NCBI GenBank assembly: GCA_041784625.1
Contig: JBHBDS010000148.1
Coordinates: forward strand, 1 to 32,348
Reading direction: 5' to 3'
From: JAUNKE01 sp041784625
Lineage (GTDB): Bacteria; Bacillota; Clostridia; Peptostreptococcales; Filifactoraceae
DNA: 32,348 nucleotides
Within the stretch, counting starts at the first letter, position 1. Every line of letters starts with the position of its first letter. The position numbers and the translations under genes are program-made. Below the pieces are notes generated by a model. That model was not told the origin of the DNA. It saw only the letters and a program-made list of their open reading frames with translations, and did no database searches. Shown here piece by piece: positions 6,706 to 13,436 of the stretch.

Positions 6706-8139
6706 ATGGACTTGACAATGATGACGGATTTGTATCAGCTTACGATGGCAAATGGATATTTTTTGCAGGGAAACAAAGATAAGATGATTTTTGATTTGTT
6801 TTTTCGAAAGAATCCGAGCAATGGTGGCTATACAATCGTTTGCGGAATCGACCAAGTGATCGATTATATCAATAATCTCAATTTTTCAGAAGAGGATATC
6901 GCATATCTTAGATCGTTGAATCTGTTCGACGAAAGATTTCTTGAATATCTTAGAGATTTTCGTTTTAAGGGAGAAATCTATGCGGTGGAAGAGGGCACGA
7001 TTCTTTTCCCCAATGAACCTATTATCCGTGTGCGTGCTAATTCGATTGAAGCGCAATTGATAGAGACAGCGATGCTCAATATCGTCAATTTTCAATCGCT
7101 GATTGCAACCAAGGCATCGAGAATTTGTCAAGTTGCTGGAGAAGACCCTGTGATGGAATTCGGGTTGCGCCGTGCACAAGGAACCTATGCGGGAATCTAT
7201 GGCGCAAGAGCTGCATATATTGGCGGTTGTGTTGGAACTTCCAATGTAATTTCGGGACAGATGTTCGATATACCAGTAATGGGTACGCACTCACACAGCT
7301 GGGTGCAAAAATTCGACTCCGAAATTGATGCGTTTCGAGCGTATGCCGATGTATATCCAGCCAAAACGATGCTGCTCATCGATACTTATAATACGCTAAA
7401 GAGCGGTTTGCCAAATGCAATCAAAGTTTTTGATGAGCTGAAAGAAAAAGGATACAAGCCGCTTGGCGTGCGTCTTGACTCGGGCGATCTAGAGTATTTG
7501 TCAAAAATGGCAAGAGAAAAATTGGATGCGGCAGGGCATACCGAGGCGAAAATTACTGCATCGAATGATTTGGATGAGTACAGCATTATGGATTTGAAAT
7601 TACAAGGCTCAAAAATTGATATTTGGGGCGTTGGAACGAAACTTATCACTTCCAGCGATTATCCAGCACTCGGCGGTGTGTACAAATTATCTGGGATTGA
7701 GAAGGATGGCGTGATTATTCCGAAGATCAAAATTTCGGAGTCACCAGAGAAAATCAACAACCCTGGATTCAAGCAAATTGTCCGTATTATGGATAAGGTG
7801 ACGGGAATTTTTGAGGCGGACTTGCTGACCTTGGACGACGAAGAAATCGATACGAACGAGCCGCTGACAATTTTCCATCCGACCTATACTTGGAAGACGC
7901 ATACTTTTACAAATTACAAGATCGAAAAATTACTCAAACCACTTTTTGTCGACGGAAAACAAGTGCGTGAGAAGAAATCAGCGAAAGAATATCGGGCGTA
8001 CGCTGATCAGCAAAAAGCGAGCATGTGGCAACAATATAAGAGACTCACTAACCCAGAGCCATTCAAAGTGGACTTGTCACAAAAACTTTGGGATCTAAAA
8101 AATGACTTGATCAAAAACGAAAAATCAAAATACAAATAG
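6706..8139 (+). CDS. pncB: Nicotinate phosphoribosyltransferase
   Basis: 477 residues. The enzyme makes nicotinate mononucleotide from nicotinate and PRPP, with ATP hydrolysis, in the Preiss-Handler salvage route to NAD. The N-terminus LTMMTDLYQLTMANGYF is the family signature. GTHSHSW at 193-199 contains the conserved histidines near the active site, one of which is phosphorylated in characterised members. RLDSGDL and the GVGTKL loop form the phosphoribosyl site. AGGAG before ATG sets the start, 9 nt after yebC. No nicotinamidase gene is in the window. A terminator lies about 160 nt downstream, so the message has a long 3' tail or a processed end. Confidence 0.96.
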   Translation: MDLTMMTDLYQLTMANGYFLQGNKDKMIFDLFFRKNPSNGGYTIVCGIDQVIDYINNLNFSEEDIAYLRSLNLFDERFLEYLRDFRFKGEIYAVEEGTILFPNEPIIRVRANSIEAQLIETAMLNIVNFQSLIATKASRICQVAGEDPVMEFGLRRAQGTYAGIYGARAAYIGGCVGTSNVISGQMFDIPVMGTHSHSWVQKFDSEIDAFRAYADVYPAKTMLLIDTYNTLKSGLPNAIKVFDELKEKGYKPLGVRLDSGDLEYLSKMAREKLDAAGHTEAKITASNDLDEYSIMDLKLQGSKIDIWGVGTKLITSSDYPALGGVYKLSGIEKDGVIIPKIKISESPEKINNPGFKQIVRIMDKVTGIFEADLLTLDDEEIDTNEPLTIFHPTYTWKTHTFTNYKIEKLLKPLFVDGKQVREKKSAKEYRAYADQQKASMWQQYKRLTNPEPFKVDLSQKLWDLKNDLIKNEKSKYK

Positions 8140-8247
8140 AGAATTGAATGAAACAGCAATTTGACATTCTCCCTGAATAACAGCATGCAGTACGTTTGCC
8201 TAGAGGTTGCAATACTCATAGCTTATTATTAGGTTTGTAAATTCGAA

Positions 8248-8263
8248 CACTTTTATAAAAGTG
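8248..8263. repeat. Perfect 16-bp palindrome in the pncB-mtaB gap
   Basis: CACTTTTATAAAAGTG is fully self-complementary. It has no T-run, so it is not a terminator, and it could be a dimeric regulator site. It lies about 110 nt after pncB and about 120 nt before the mtaB -10 box. I recognise no known operator. Confidence 0.4.
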
Positions 8264-8300
8264 GTTATCATAAGGATCAATCAGAATCGATTAAAAAAAT

Positions 8301-8338
8301 AAAGACGCTTGAGAGAAATCTTTCGTAGCGTCTTTTTT
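8301..8338 (+). terminator. Terminator of the prfC-yebC-pncB operon
   Basis: AAAGACGCT (8301-8309) pairs perfectly with AGCGTCTTT (8327-8335), and the T-run continues to 8338. It is strong and lies 161 nt past the pncB stop. Confidence 0.85.
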
Positions 8339-8361
8339 GTGCCAATCATATGTTGTTATTC

Positions 8362-8390
8362 TTCAAAATTGATCCAAAGCATGCTATAAT
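8362..8390 (+). promoter_or_regulatory. mtaB promoter, extended -10
   Basis: TATAAT at 8385-8390 is a perfect -10 preceded by TGC, giving the extended form ATGCTATAAT. The best -35 at 17 nt is the weak TTCAAA (8362-8367). Transcription should start near 8397, just before the AAAGGAG site. Confidence 0.7.
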
Positions 8391-8420
8391 ACGAGTAGCA
8401 AAGAGTGTAAAGGAGAAGCG

Positions 8421-9782
8421 TTGAATACATTAATTACAAAAAATAATATTTTGATACAAAACAAGGAAAGTCAAAAAAATACAGATCACAAAAAATTTGC
8501 CATCATGACTTTGGGCTGCAAAGTGAACAAATATGAGTCTGAAGCGATGGAAGAGCTGCTTGGGAGCAATGGTTATCAGATGGTTCCTTTTGGAGAGCAG
8601 GCGGACATTAATATCATCAACACTTGCACCGTAACCGCAATGTCAGATAAAAAATCGCGCCAGATGATTCGTCGAGCAAAAAAAATCAATCCCCAGTCCG
8701 TCGTGGTGGTCATGGGATGTTTTTCGCAGAAGAATCCACATGAAGTGCTGGAAATTGAAGAGGTAAATTTAGTTCTTGGCACGAGCAATCGTAGCGCGCT
8801 GATTCAGGAGCTTCAAAAAGCGACATCGATGGACAAAAAAATTATCGTGGACGATATTATGAAGATTCGTGACTTCGAAGAAATGGAAATCAGTCAAGTG
8901 AGCGATCGTACGAGGGCGCTTATCAAGATTCAAGATGGTTGCGATCGATTTTGCTCCTACTGCATCATCCCATTTACGAGAGGGCCTGTTCGCAGCAGAA
9001 AGCTCGAGAACATTCTTCAGGAAGTGCAGCGTCTTGCGGAAAATGGATACAAAGAAGTGGTGCTGACAGGAATTCACGTGGCTTCTTATGGGAAAGACAT
9101 CGGGGGTTCTTTGGCGGAAGTAATTGCTGCGATCTCCAAAGTTGACGGGATAAAGAGGATTCGCACAAGCTCCGTCGAACCGCTGATTATCACCAAAGAA
9201 TTTATGGATGTAGTATCAAGCGTTGAAGAATTTTGTCCGCACTTTCATTTGTCGATGCAAAGTGGCAGCGACTCCGTGCTGGCGCGCATGAACAGACGAT
9301 ATACATCGAGCGAATATCATGATGCTGTAAAAATGATTCGAGAGTACTACCCTGACGCATCAATTACCACCGATGTGATTGTCGGATTCCCACAGGAGAG
9401 CAAAGAAGAGTTTGAAGAGACAAAGGCTTTGCTGGAAGAGATGAAACTGTTTGAAACGCATATCTTTAAATATTCGCCTCGTGAAGGAACAAAAGCGGCA
9501 ATGCTCCAAGATGATGTTTCTCCACAAGTCAAAAATGAGCGCAGCAATCAGCTGATTTCCTTATCCGACAATAATAAGCGTGATTATTTGAGCAAAACCG
9601 TCGGGAAAACACTAGAAGTTTTGTTCGAGACGAGTGACGAGAAGTATTATTATGGCCATACAAAAAATTACTATAAAGTAGCTGTTCCAAAGGACGAAAC
9701 AAATCGAACGAATCAAATTTCCAATGTGCGAGTGCAAGGATTGGAAGATGATTTTGTCGTCGGCGAAATTTGTCGTATATAA
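8421..9782 (+). CDS. mtaB: tRNA (t6A37) methylthiotransferase MtaB, TTG start
   Basis: 453 residues. A radical-SAM enzyme that adds a methylthio group to t6A at position 37 of ANN-decoding tRNAs, giving ms2t6A. The N-terminal domain carries three cysteines for its own iron-sulfur cluster (Cys33, Cys69, Cys100), and TLGCKVNKYESEAM marks the MtaB rather than the MiaB branch. The radical-SAM motif CDRFCSYC has Cys174, Cys178 and Cys181. The C-terminal end has a TRAM-like region. AAAGGAG at 8409-8415 lies 5 nt before a TTG codon at 8421; the next in-frame ATG (residue 29) lies inside the conserved domain and has no such site. It begins a unit with the HIT protein 14 nt downstream. Confidence 0.94.
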   Translation: MNTLITKNNILIQNKESQKNTDHKKFAIMTLGCKVNKYESEAMEELLGSNGYQMVPFGEQADINIINTCTVTAMSDKKSRQMIRRAKKINPQSVVVVMGCFSQKNPHEVLEIEEVNLVLGTSNRSALIQELQKATSMDKKIIVDDIMKIRDFEEMEISQVSDRTRALIKIQDGCDRFCSYCIIPFTRGPVRSRKLENILQEVQRLAENGYKEVVLTGIHVASYGKDIGGSLAEVIAAISKVDGIKRIRTSSVEPLIITKEFMDVVSSVEEFCPHFHLSMQSGSDSVLARMNRRYTSSEYHDAVKMIREYYPDASITTDVIVGFPQESKEEFEETKALLEEMKLFETHIFKYSPREGTKAAMLQDDVSPQVKNERSNQLISLSDNNKRDYLSKTVGKTLEVLFETSDEKYYYGHTKNYYKVAVPKDETNRTNQISNVRVQGLEDDFVVGEICRI

Positions 9783-9796
9783 CAAAGGAGGTATTT

Positions 9797-10135
9797 ATGG
9801 ATTGTTTATTTTGTAAAATTGTAAATGGAGAAATTCCATCAACCAAAGTTTATGAAAACGATCATGTATTGGCGTTTCGTGACATCAGCCCACAAGCACC
9901 GAGCCATATTGTGCTGATTCCTAAAGAGCATTACACAGACATCTTAGAAATTCCATCAGATTCTGGTGTGATGAACGAGATTCTTTCTGCGATCAAAGAA
10001 ATTGCAAAGATCGAAGGAATGGAAGAGTCTGGATTCCGAGTAGTAAACAACTGTAAATCGGATGGAGGGCAAACTGTTTTCCACGTTCATTTCCATATTT
10101 TGGGAAAACGTCAGCTCCAATGGCCACCAGGCTAG
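9797..10135 (+). CDS. HIT family nucleotide-binding protein (HinT type)
   Basis: 112 residues, the length of HinT-like phosphoramidases. The catalytic histidine triad HVHFH lies at 96-100 (His96, His98, His100), and the protein ends in QWPPG, typical of bacterial HinT. The N-terminus CLFCKIVNGEIP is also standard. Members hydrolyse adenosine phosphoramidates such as AMP-lysine; the physiological substrate is unclear. The start at 9797 is fixed by a strong AAAGGAGG site; an in-frame reading from 9770 would begin inside mtaB without one. Its position between mtaB and rpsU is common in Clostridia. Confidence 0.95.
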   Translation: MDCLFCKIVNGEIPSTKVYENDHVLAFRDISPQAPSHIVLIPKEHYTDILEIPSDSGVMNEILSAIKEIAKIEGMEESGFRVVNNCKSDGGQTVFHVHFHILGKRQLQWPPG

Positions 10136-10154
10136 ATTCTTAGCGAAAAAATAC

Positions 10155-10183
10155 TTGAAAATGCTTGGCAAAAAGAGTATAAT
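10155..10183 (+). promoter_or_regulatory. rpsU-yqeY promoter
   Basis: TTGAAA (10155-10160), a 17-nt spacer and a perfect TATAAT (10178-10183). The expected start near 10190 leaves a leader of about 63 nt before rpsU. Confidence 0.8.
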
Positions 10184-10201
10184 GTATGAGTAATTGCTTT
10201 T

Positions 10202-10245
10202 CCCAAATTGCAGCTACCACAAAAATCGTTAGTTTGGAGGGGGGG
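10202..10245 (+). promoter_or_regulatory. rpsU leader hairpin and seven-G ribosome-binding site
   Basis: The ribosome site reads GGA followed by seven G (10239-10245), 7 nt before the rpsU ATG. Just upstream CCAAATTG (10203-10210) can pair with TAGTTTGG (10230-10237), including two wobble pairs. The pairing may continue to the first G of the run past a bulged A. This would partly hide the ribosome site. The G-run is seen; the hairpin's role is inference. Confidence 0.4.
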
Positions 10246-10252
10246 ATAAAGA

Positions 10253-10429
10253 ATGGCAACAGAAGTAAGAGTAAAAGAAAATGAAACTTTAGATAGCGCA
10301 CTGAGAAGATTCAAAAGACAATGTGCTCTTTCTGGCGTAATGGCAGAAGTTAGAAAAAGAGAGCATTATGACAAACCAAGCGTAAAAAGAAAGAAAAAAG
10401 CTGAAGCTGCAAGAAAGAAAAAAAGATAG
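10253..10429 (+). CDS. rpsU: 30S ribosomal protein S21
   Basis: 58 residues, the normal size. The sequence has the S21 pattern: an N-terminal strand, ETLDSALRRFKRQC, then VRKREHYDKPSVKRKKKAEA and a very basic C-terminus. It is a small-subunit protein near the mRNA exit that helps initiation. It has its own promoter and is followed 19 nt later by yqeY, the usual Bacillota pairing. Its ribosome site is unusual (seven-G run). Confidence 0.97.
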   Translation: MATEVRVKENETLDSALRRFKRQCALSGVMAEVRKREHYDKPSVKRKKKAEAARKKKR

Positions 10430-10448
10430 TTGATAGAAGGTGAAATGA

Positions 10449-10892
10449 ATGACTCTAAATGAGAGATTGATGGCAGATTTGAAAGAATCGATGAAGAACA
10501 AAGATTCAATTCGTAAATCTGTTATTACAATGATTAGAGCGGCGATTAAACAAAAAGAAGTAGATGAGCGTGTGGAGCTTACCGAAGATGATATTTTGGA
10601 TATTATCTCCAAGCAACAAAAACAACGCAAAGATGCCTTGGCAGAGTTTGAAAAAGCTCAAAGAGAAGATCTGATTGAACAAACCAAGCAAGAAATTGAA
10701 ATCATCGCTTCGTATCTTCCGAAACAGCTAACCGACGAAGAATTGGAAATTATCGTGAGAGATGCAATTCAAGAGCTTAATGCTACGTCCATGAAAGATA
10801 TGGGCAAAATTATGGGAAAAGTTAATGAAGTTGCAAAAGGTAGAGCCGATGGCAAACGCATCAATGAAATGGTGAAGAAACTACTTGCATAA
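10449..10892 (+). CDS. yqeY: GatB/YqeY domain protein
   Basis: 147 residues, the standard length. TLNERLMADLKESMKNKD at the N-terminus and IIASYLPKQLTDEEL in the middle are family signatures. The second half, ending KGRADGKRINEMVKKLL, resembles the tRNA-binding tail domain of GatB in the amidotransferase. The exact role is unknown; a link to tRNA or ribosomes is suggested by the domain and by co-transcription with rpsU. The ATG at 10449 has AGAAGGTG upstream; a nearby ATG at 10445 is in another frame and stops after five codons. A terminator follows at once. Confidence 0.93.
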   Translation: MTLNERLMADLKESMKNKDSIRKSVITMIRAAIKQKEVDERVELTEDDILDIISKQQKQRKDALAEFEKAQREDLIEQTKQEIEIIASYLPKQLTDEELEIIVRDAIQELNATSMKDMGKIMGKVNEVAKGRADGKRINEMVKKLLA

Positions 10893-10898
10893 AAATTT

Positions 10899-10928
10899 GG
10901 AGAATCTCGATGGGGATTCTCTTTTTTT
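10899..10928 (+). terminator. Terminator after yqeY
   Basis: GAGAATC (10900-10906) pairs with GATTCTC (10915-10921), followed by seven T to 10928. It begins within 10 nt of the yqeY stop. Confidence 0.85.
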
Positions 10929-11051
10929 GTCTGGATTATTCTCAATAATAGAATAAAATTGTTCTAGAATAAGCAAAGAAATCAGAGACAATATGGATGT
11001 GGGGATACGAGAGTTTTTGGTTATTAATTATCTGCATACAGTTACACTTTG

Positions 11052-11086
11052 AAAAAAAGGACAATGCCGCATTAATGACATTGCCC
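11052..11086 (-). terminator. Terminator of the leftward isomerase gene
   Basis: Read on the minus strand, GGGCAATG (11086-11079) pairs with CATTGTCC (11066-11059) with one wobble, followed by seven T (11058-11052). It faces the yqeY terminator across about 120 nt of convergent spacer with no recognisable gene. Confidence 0.85.
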
Positions 11087-11104
11087 ATATTTTTGTAATT
11101 TTCT

Positions 11105-11851
11105 TTACTCAGAGATTTCTACCGTATATTTATTTTTTAGAGACTCAAGATATTTTCCATAAGCCTCATGTTGTTTTTCTGCGGTAAGATTTTGGATGAT
11201 TGTCGATTTTGACTCATCAAAGCCCACGGTTTTCGCTTCTTTTTTATCGGTTAGTTTGATAATGTGGTAACCGAATTGAGTTTTTACAGGTTTTGAAACT
11301 TCGCCAACCGAAAGTGCAAATGCAGCTTCCTCAAATTCAGGAACCATTTGTCCTTTGGTAAAGAAGTTAAGGTCTCCGCCTGCTGCAGCAGAAGGGCAGC
11401 TGGAGTTGTCCGCTGCGATCAGTGCAAAATCGCCGTCTTTTTGAATTTCTTCATAAAGCTCATTCGCTTTTGTTTCATCGTCAACCAAAATATGGCTTGC
11501 ACGAATTTGCTCAGGAGCTTGGAAGTATTCTGGATGCTCATTGTAAAACGCAAGAGCTTCTTCGTCCGAAACAGAGATAGAATCGATGACTCTCTTGATT
11601 GCAAATTGAGAGAGGAGATTTTCTTTAAGTTTTTCGAGTTCTTCTTTGAACTCCGCTTCATTTTCGATGTTGGATTCAATCGCATCTTCTAGCAAAAGTT
11701 TTTGGTTGATCAACTCTGCCAATAATCTTTTTTCTCCTTCTGGTCCGACGAATTGAGATGCTACTTGAGGGCTTATGTTGGAGAACATAAATTCCAAATC
11801 AGATTGTGTGATTGGTTTTTTGTTTACGACTGCTAATACTTTATTTTCCAT
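11105..11851 (-). CDS. Parvulin-type (PpiC) peptidyl-prolyl isomerase without signal peptide
   Basis: 248 residues. An N-terminal helical SurA/PrsA-like part (MENKVLAVVNKKPITQSDLE onward) is followed by one parvulin domain at about residues 115-205, with RASHILVDDETKA, GGDLNFFTKGQMVPEFE and FGYHIIKLTDKK. Such enzymes speed cis-trans isomerisation of prolyl bonds and act as foldases. Unlike secreted PrsA it has no signal peptide or lipobox, so it should be cytoplasmic. The start at 11851 has a GAAAGGA site. A reading extended to 11923 would begin upstream of the mapped transcript start (about 11884) and is rejected. It is the only leftward gene here, with its own promoter and terminator. Confidence 0.9.
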   Translation of the reverse strand: MENKVLAVVNKKPITQSDLEFMFSNISPQVASQFVGPEGEKRLLAELINQKLLLEDAIESNIENEAEFKEELEKLKENLLSQFAIKRVIDSISVSDEEALAFYNEHPEYFQAPEQIRASHILVDDETKANELYEEIQKDGDFALIAADNSSCPSAAAGGDLNFFTKGQMVPEFEEAAFALSVGEVSKPVKTQFGYHIIKLTDKKEAKTVGFDESKSTIIQNLTAEKQHEAYGKYLESLKNKYTVEISE

Positions 11852-11890
11852 ATTAGTCCTTTCTTGTAATAAATTTTGTCTCTGAGTAAT

Positions 11891-11919
11891 ATTATATACA
11901 GTAAATGCTATTTTTTCAA
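11891..11919 (-). promoter_or_regulatory. Promoter of the isomerase gene
   Basis: On the minus strand TTGAAA (11919-11914), a 17-nt spacer and a perfect TATAAT (11896-11891). Transcription should start near 11884, about 33 nt before the ATG. Confidence 0.8.
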
Positions 11920-11966
11920 TCATAGTTTCTCAAACAAAGGCTGCATCTTTTTTTTATCCATTTGCT

Positions 11967-11976
11967 ATGGTATAAT
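11967..11976 (+). promoter_or_regulatory. miaB promoter, extended -10
   Basis: ATGGTATAAT is a perfect -10 with the TGN extension and no good -35 (only a T-run at the right distance). The start near 11983 gives a leader of about 23 nt holding the GAGGAG site. Confidence 0.65.
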
Positions 11977-12005
11977 TGACGTATCAAAATTATGAGGAGA
12001 ATAAT

Positions 12006-13436
12006 GTGAGTAAAAGAGAACCAATATTAATCGATCAAAACGATTTAGATAGACAGGTAGAATTCCAAAGTAAAATTGCTGAGATTTTAGATATTGAATA
12101 TCCCGATACAAAGCCCAAAGTGTACACAGAGACTTGGGGCTGCCAAATGAACGAACACGACACCGAAAATTTGCTCGGGATGGTGGAGACAATGGGATAC
12201 GAAATGGTCGAAACCCCAGAAGAGGCGGATCTAATCATTTTTAACACTTGTGCAGTGAGAGAAAATGCGGAGCTAAAAGTTTATGGAAATCTGAGCATCC
12301 TAAAAAAACTCAAAGAAAAAAATCCAGAGCTCATCATTGCGGTATGTGGATGTATGATGCAACAAAAACATGTCGTAGAAGAAATCCGAAAAAAATACCC
12401 TTTTGTCAGCTTGGTTTTTGGGACGCATAATATCTACAAATTTCCAGAAATGCTGTATACCTATTTCCAAAAGCACGAAAATAATTATGATGTGTGGGAT
12501 ATTGACGGAAGAATTATTGAAGGATTGCCAGCTGTTCGCAAATACAAGATCAAATCCTTTGTAAATATCATGTATGGTTGCAACAATTTCTGTACTTTCT
12601 GTATCGTTCCGTACACTCGTGGGAGAGAAAGAAGTCGAACGCCAGAAGATATTATCAAAGAAGTAAAGCAACTGGTACAAAGTGGCGTCAAGGAAATTAC
12701 TTTGCTTGGCCAAAATGTAAATTCTTATGGAAAAACATTGGAGAGCCCAATCACATTCCATGAGCTCTTGGAAAAGCTCAATGACATCGAAGGGCTGGAG
12801 CGCATTCGTTTTATGACTTCGCACCCAAAAGATATTTCAGACGAGCTCTTAAGGGCGATGGCAAGATTGGACAAAGTTTGCGAGTCACTGCATCTGCCAG
12901 TTCAATCAGGCAGCACAAGACTGCTTAGAGAAATGAACCGTCATTATTCGAAGACGGATTATCTAGACATCATCAAGCGTGCCAGAGAATATATGCCAAA
13001 TCTCGGACTTACAACAGATATTATGGTTGGATTCCCGGGAGAGACGGAAGAAGATTTTCTCGAAACGATCGATGTTGTAAAAGAAGCACAGTATGATTTG
13101 GCTTTTACATTCTTATATTCTCGCAGAAAAGGTACGGCTGCGGATCGACGAGACAATCATATTCCAGAAGAAATCAAGAAAGAACGCTTCAACCGACTAC
13201 TTGATGTGGTCAATGATGCCGCAGAAAATCAATCAAAAAAATATCTAGGCGAAATTACAGAAATATTGGTCGAAGGAAAAAGTAAAAAGAATGAAAATGT
13301 TCTCACTGGCAGAAATAGGCAAAACAAGACGGTCAACTTTGTTGGCGAAGATCATCTGATTGGAGAACTTGTCAAAGTTCGAATTACCGATACGAAGTCA
13401 TTCTCAATGACGGGAGAATTAGTGAAGGAATCGTAA
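12006..13436 (+). CDS. miaB: tRNA (i6A37) methylthiotransferase MiaB, GTG start
   Basis: 476 residues. Converts i6A37, made by MiaA, to ms2i6A37 in tRNAs reading UNN codons. The N-terminal cluster cysteines are Cys46 (in TWGCQMNEHD), Cys82 and Cys116. The radical-SAM motif CNNFCTFC has Cys192, Cys196 and Cys199, followed by IVPYTRGRERSR. A TRAM domain closes the protein. The start is GTG at 12006 with TGAGGAG 6 nt upstream; the frame is open ten codons further, but that would begin inside the -10 box. Its stop overlaps the mutS ATG by one base, and miaA lies two genes on, so both steps of ms2i6A synthesis are in one unit. Confidence 0.95.
   Translation: MSKREPILIDQNDLDRQVEFQSKIAEILDIEYPDTKPKVYTETWGCQMNEHDTENLLGMVETMGYEMVETPEEADLIIFNTCAVRENAELKVYGNLSILKKLKEKNPELIIAVCGCMMQQKHVVEEIRKKYPFVSLVFGTHNIYKFPEMLYTYFQKHENNYDVWDIDGRIIEGLPAVRKYKIKSFVNIMYGCNNFCTFCIVPYTRGRERSRTPEDIIKEVKQLVQSGVKEITLLGQNVNSYGKTLESPITFHELLEKLNDIEGLERIRFMTSHPKDISDELLRAMARLDKVCESLHLPVQSGSTRLLREMNRHYSKTDYLDIIKRAREYMPNLGLTTDIMVGFPGETEEDFLETIDVVKEAQYDLAFTFLYSRRKGTAADRRDNHIPEEIKKERFNRLLDVVNDAAENQSKKYLGEITEILVEGKSKKNENVLTGRNRQNKTVNFVGEDHLIGELVKVRITDTKSFSMTGELVKES

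Noticed and set aside
10993..11052. 19-codon ORF starting MDVGIREFLV in the yqeY/isomerase gap
   Set aside because: No ribosome site or promoter, between two convergent terminators; probably chance.
11852..11923. Longer start for the isomerase, which might look like a signal sequence
   Set aside because: The promoter's start point near 11884 lies inside it, and it has no proper hydrophobic core or cleavage site.
12300..12824. 174-codon minus-strand ORF inside miaB
   Set aside because: Lies opposite a fully conserved gene, with no family resemblance; a shadow frame.
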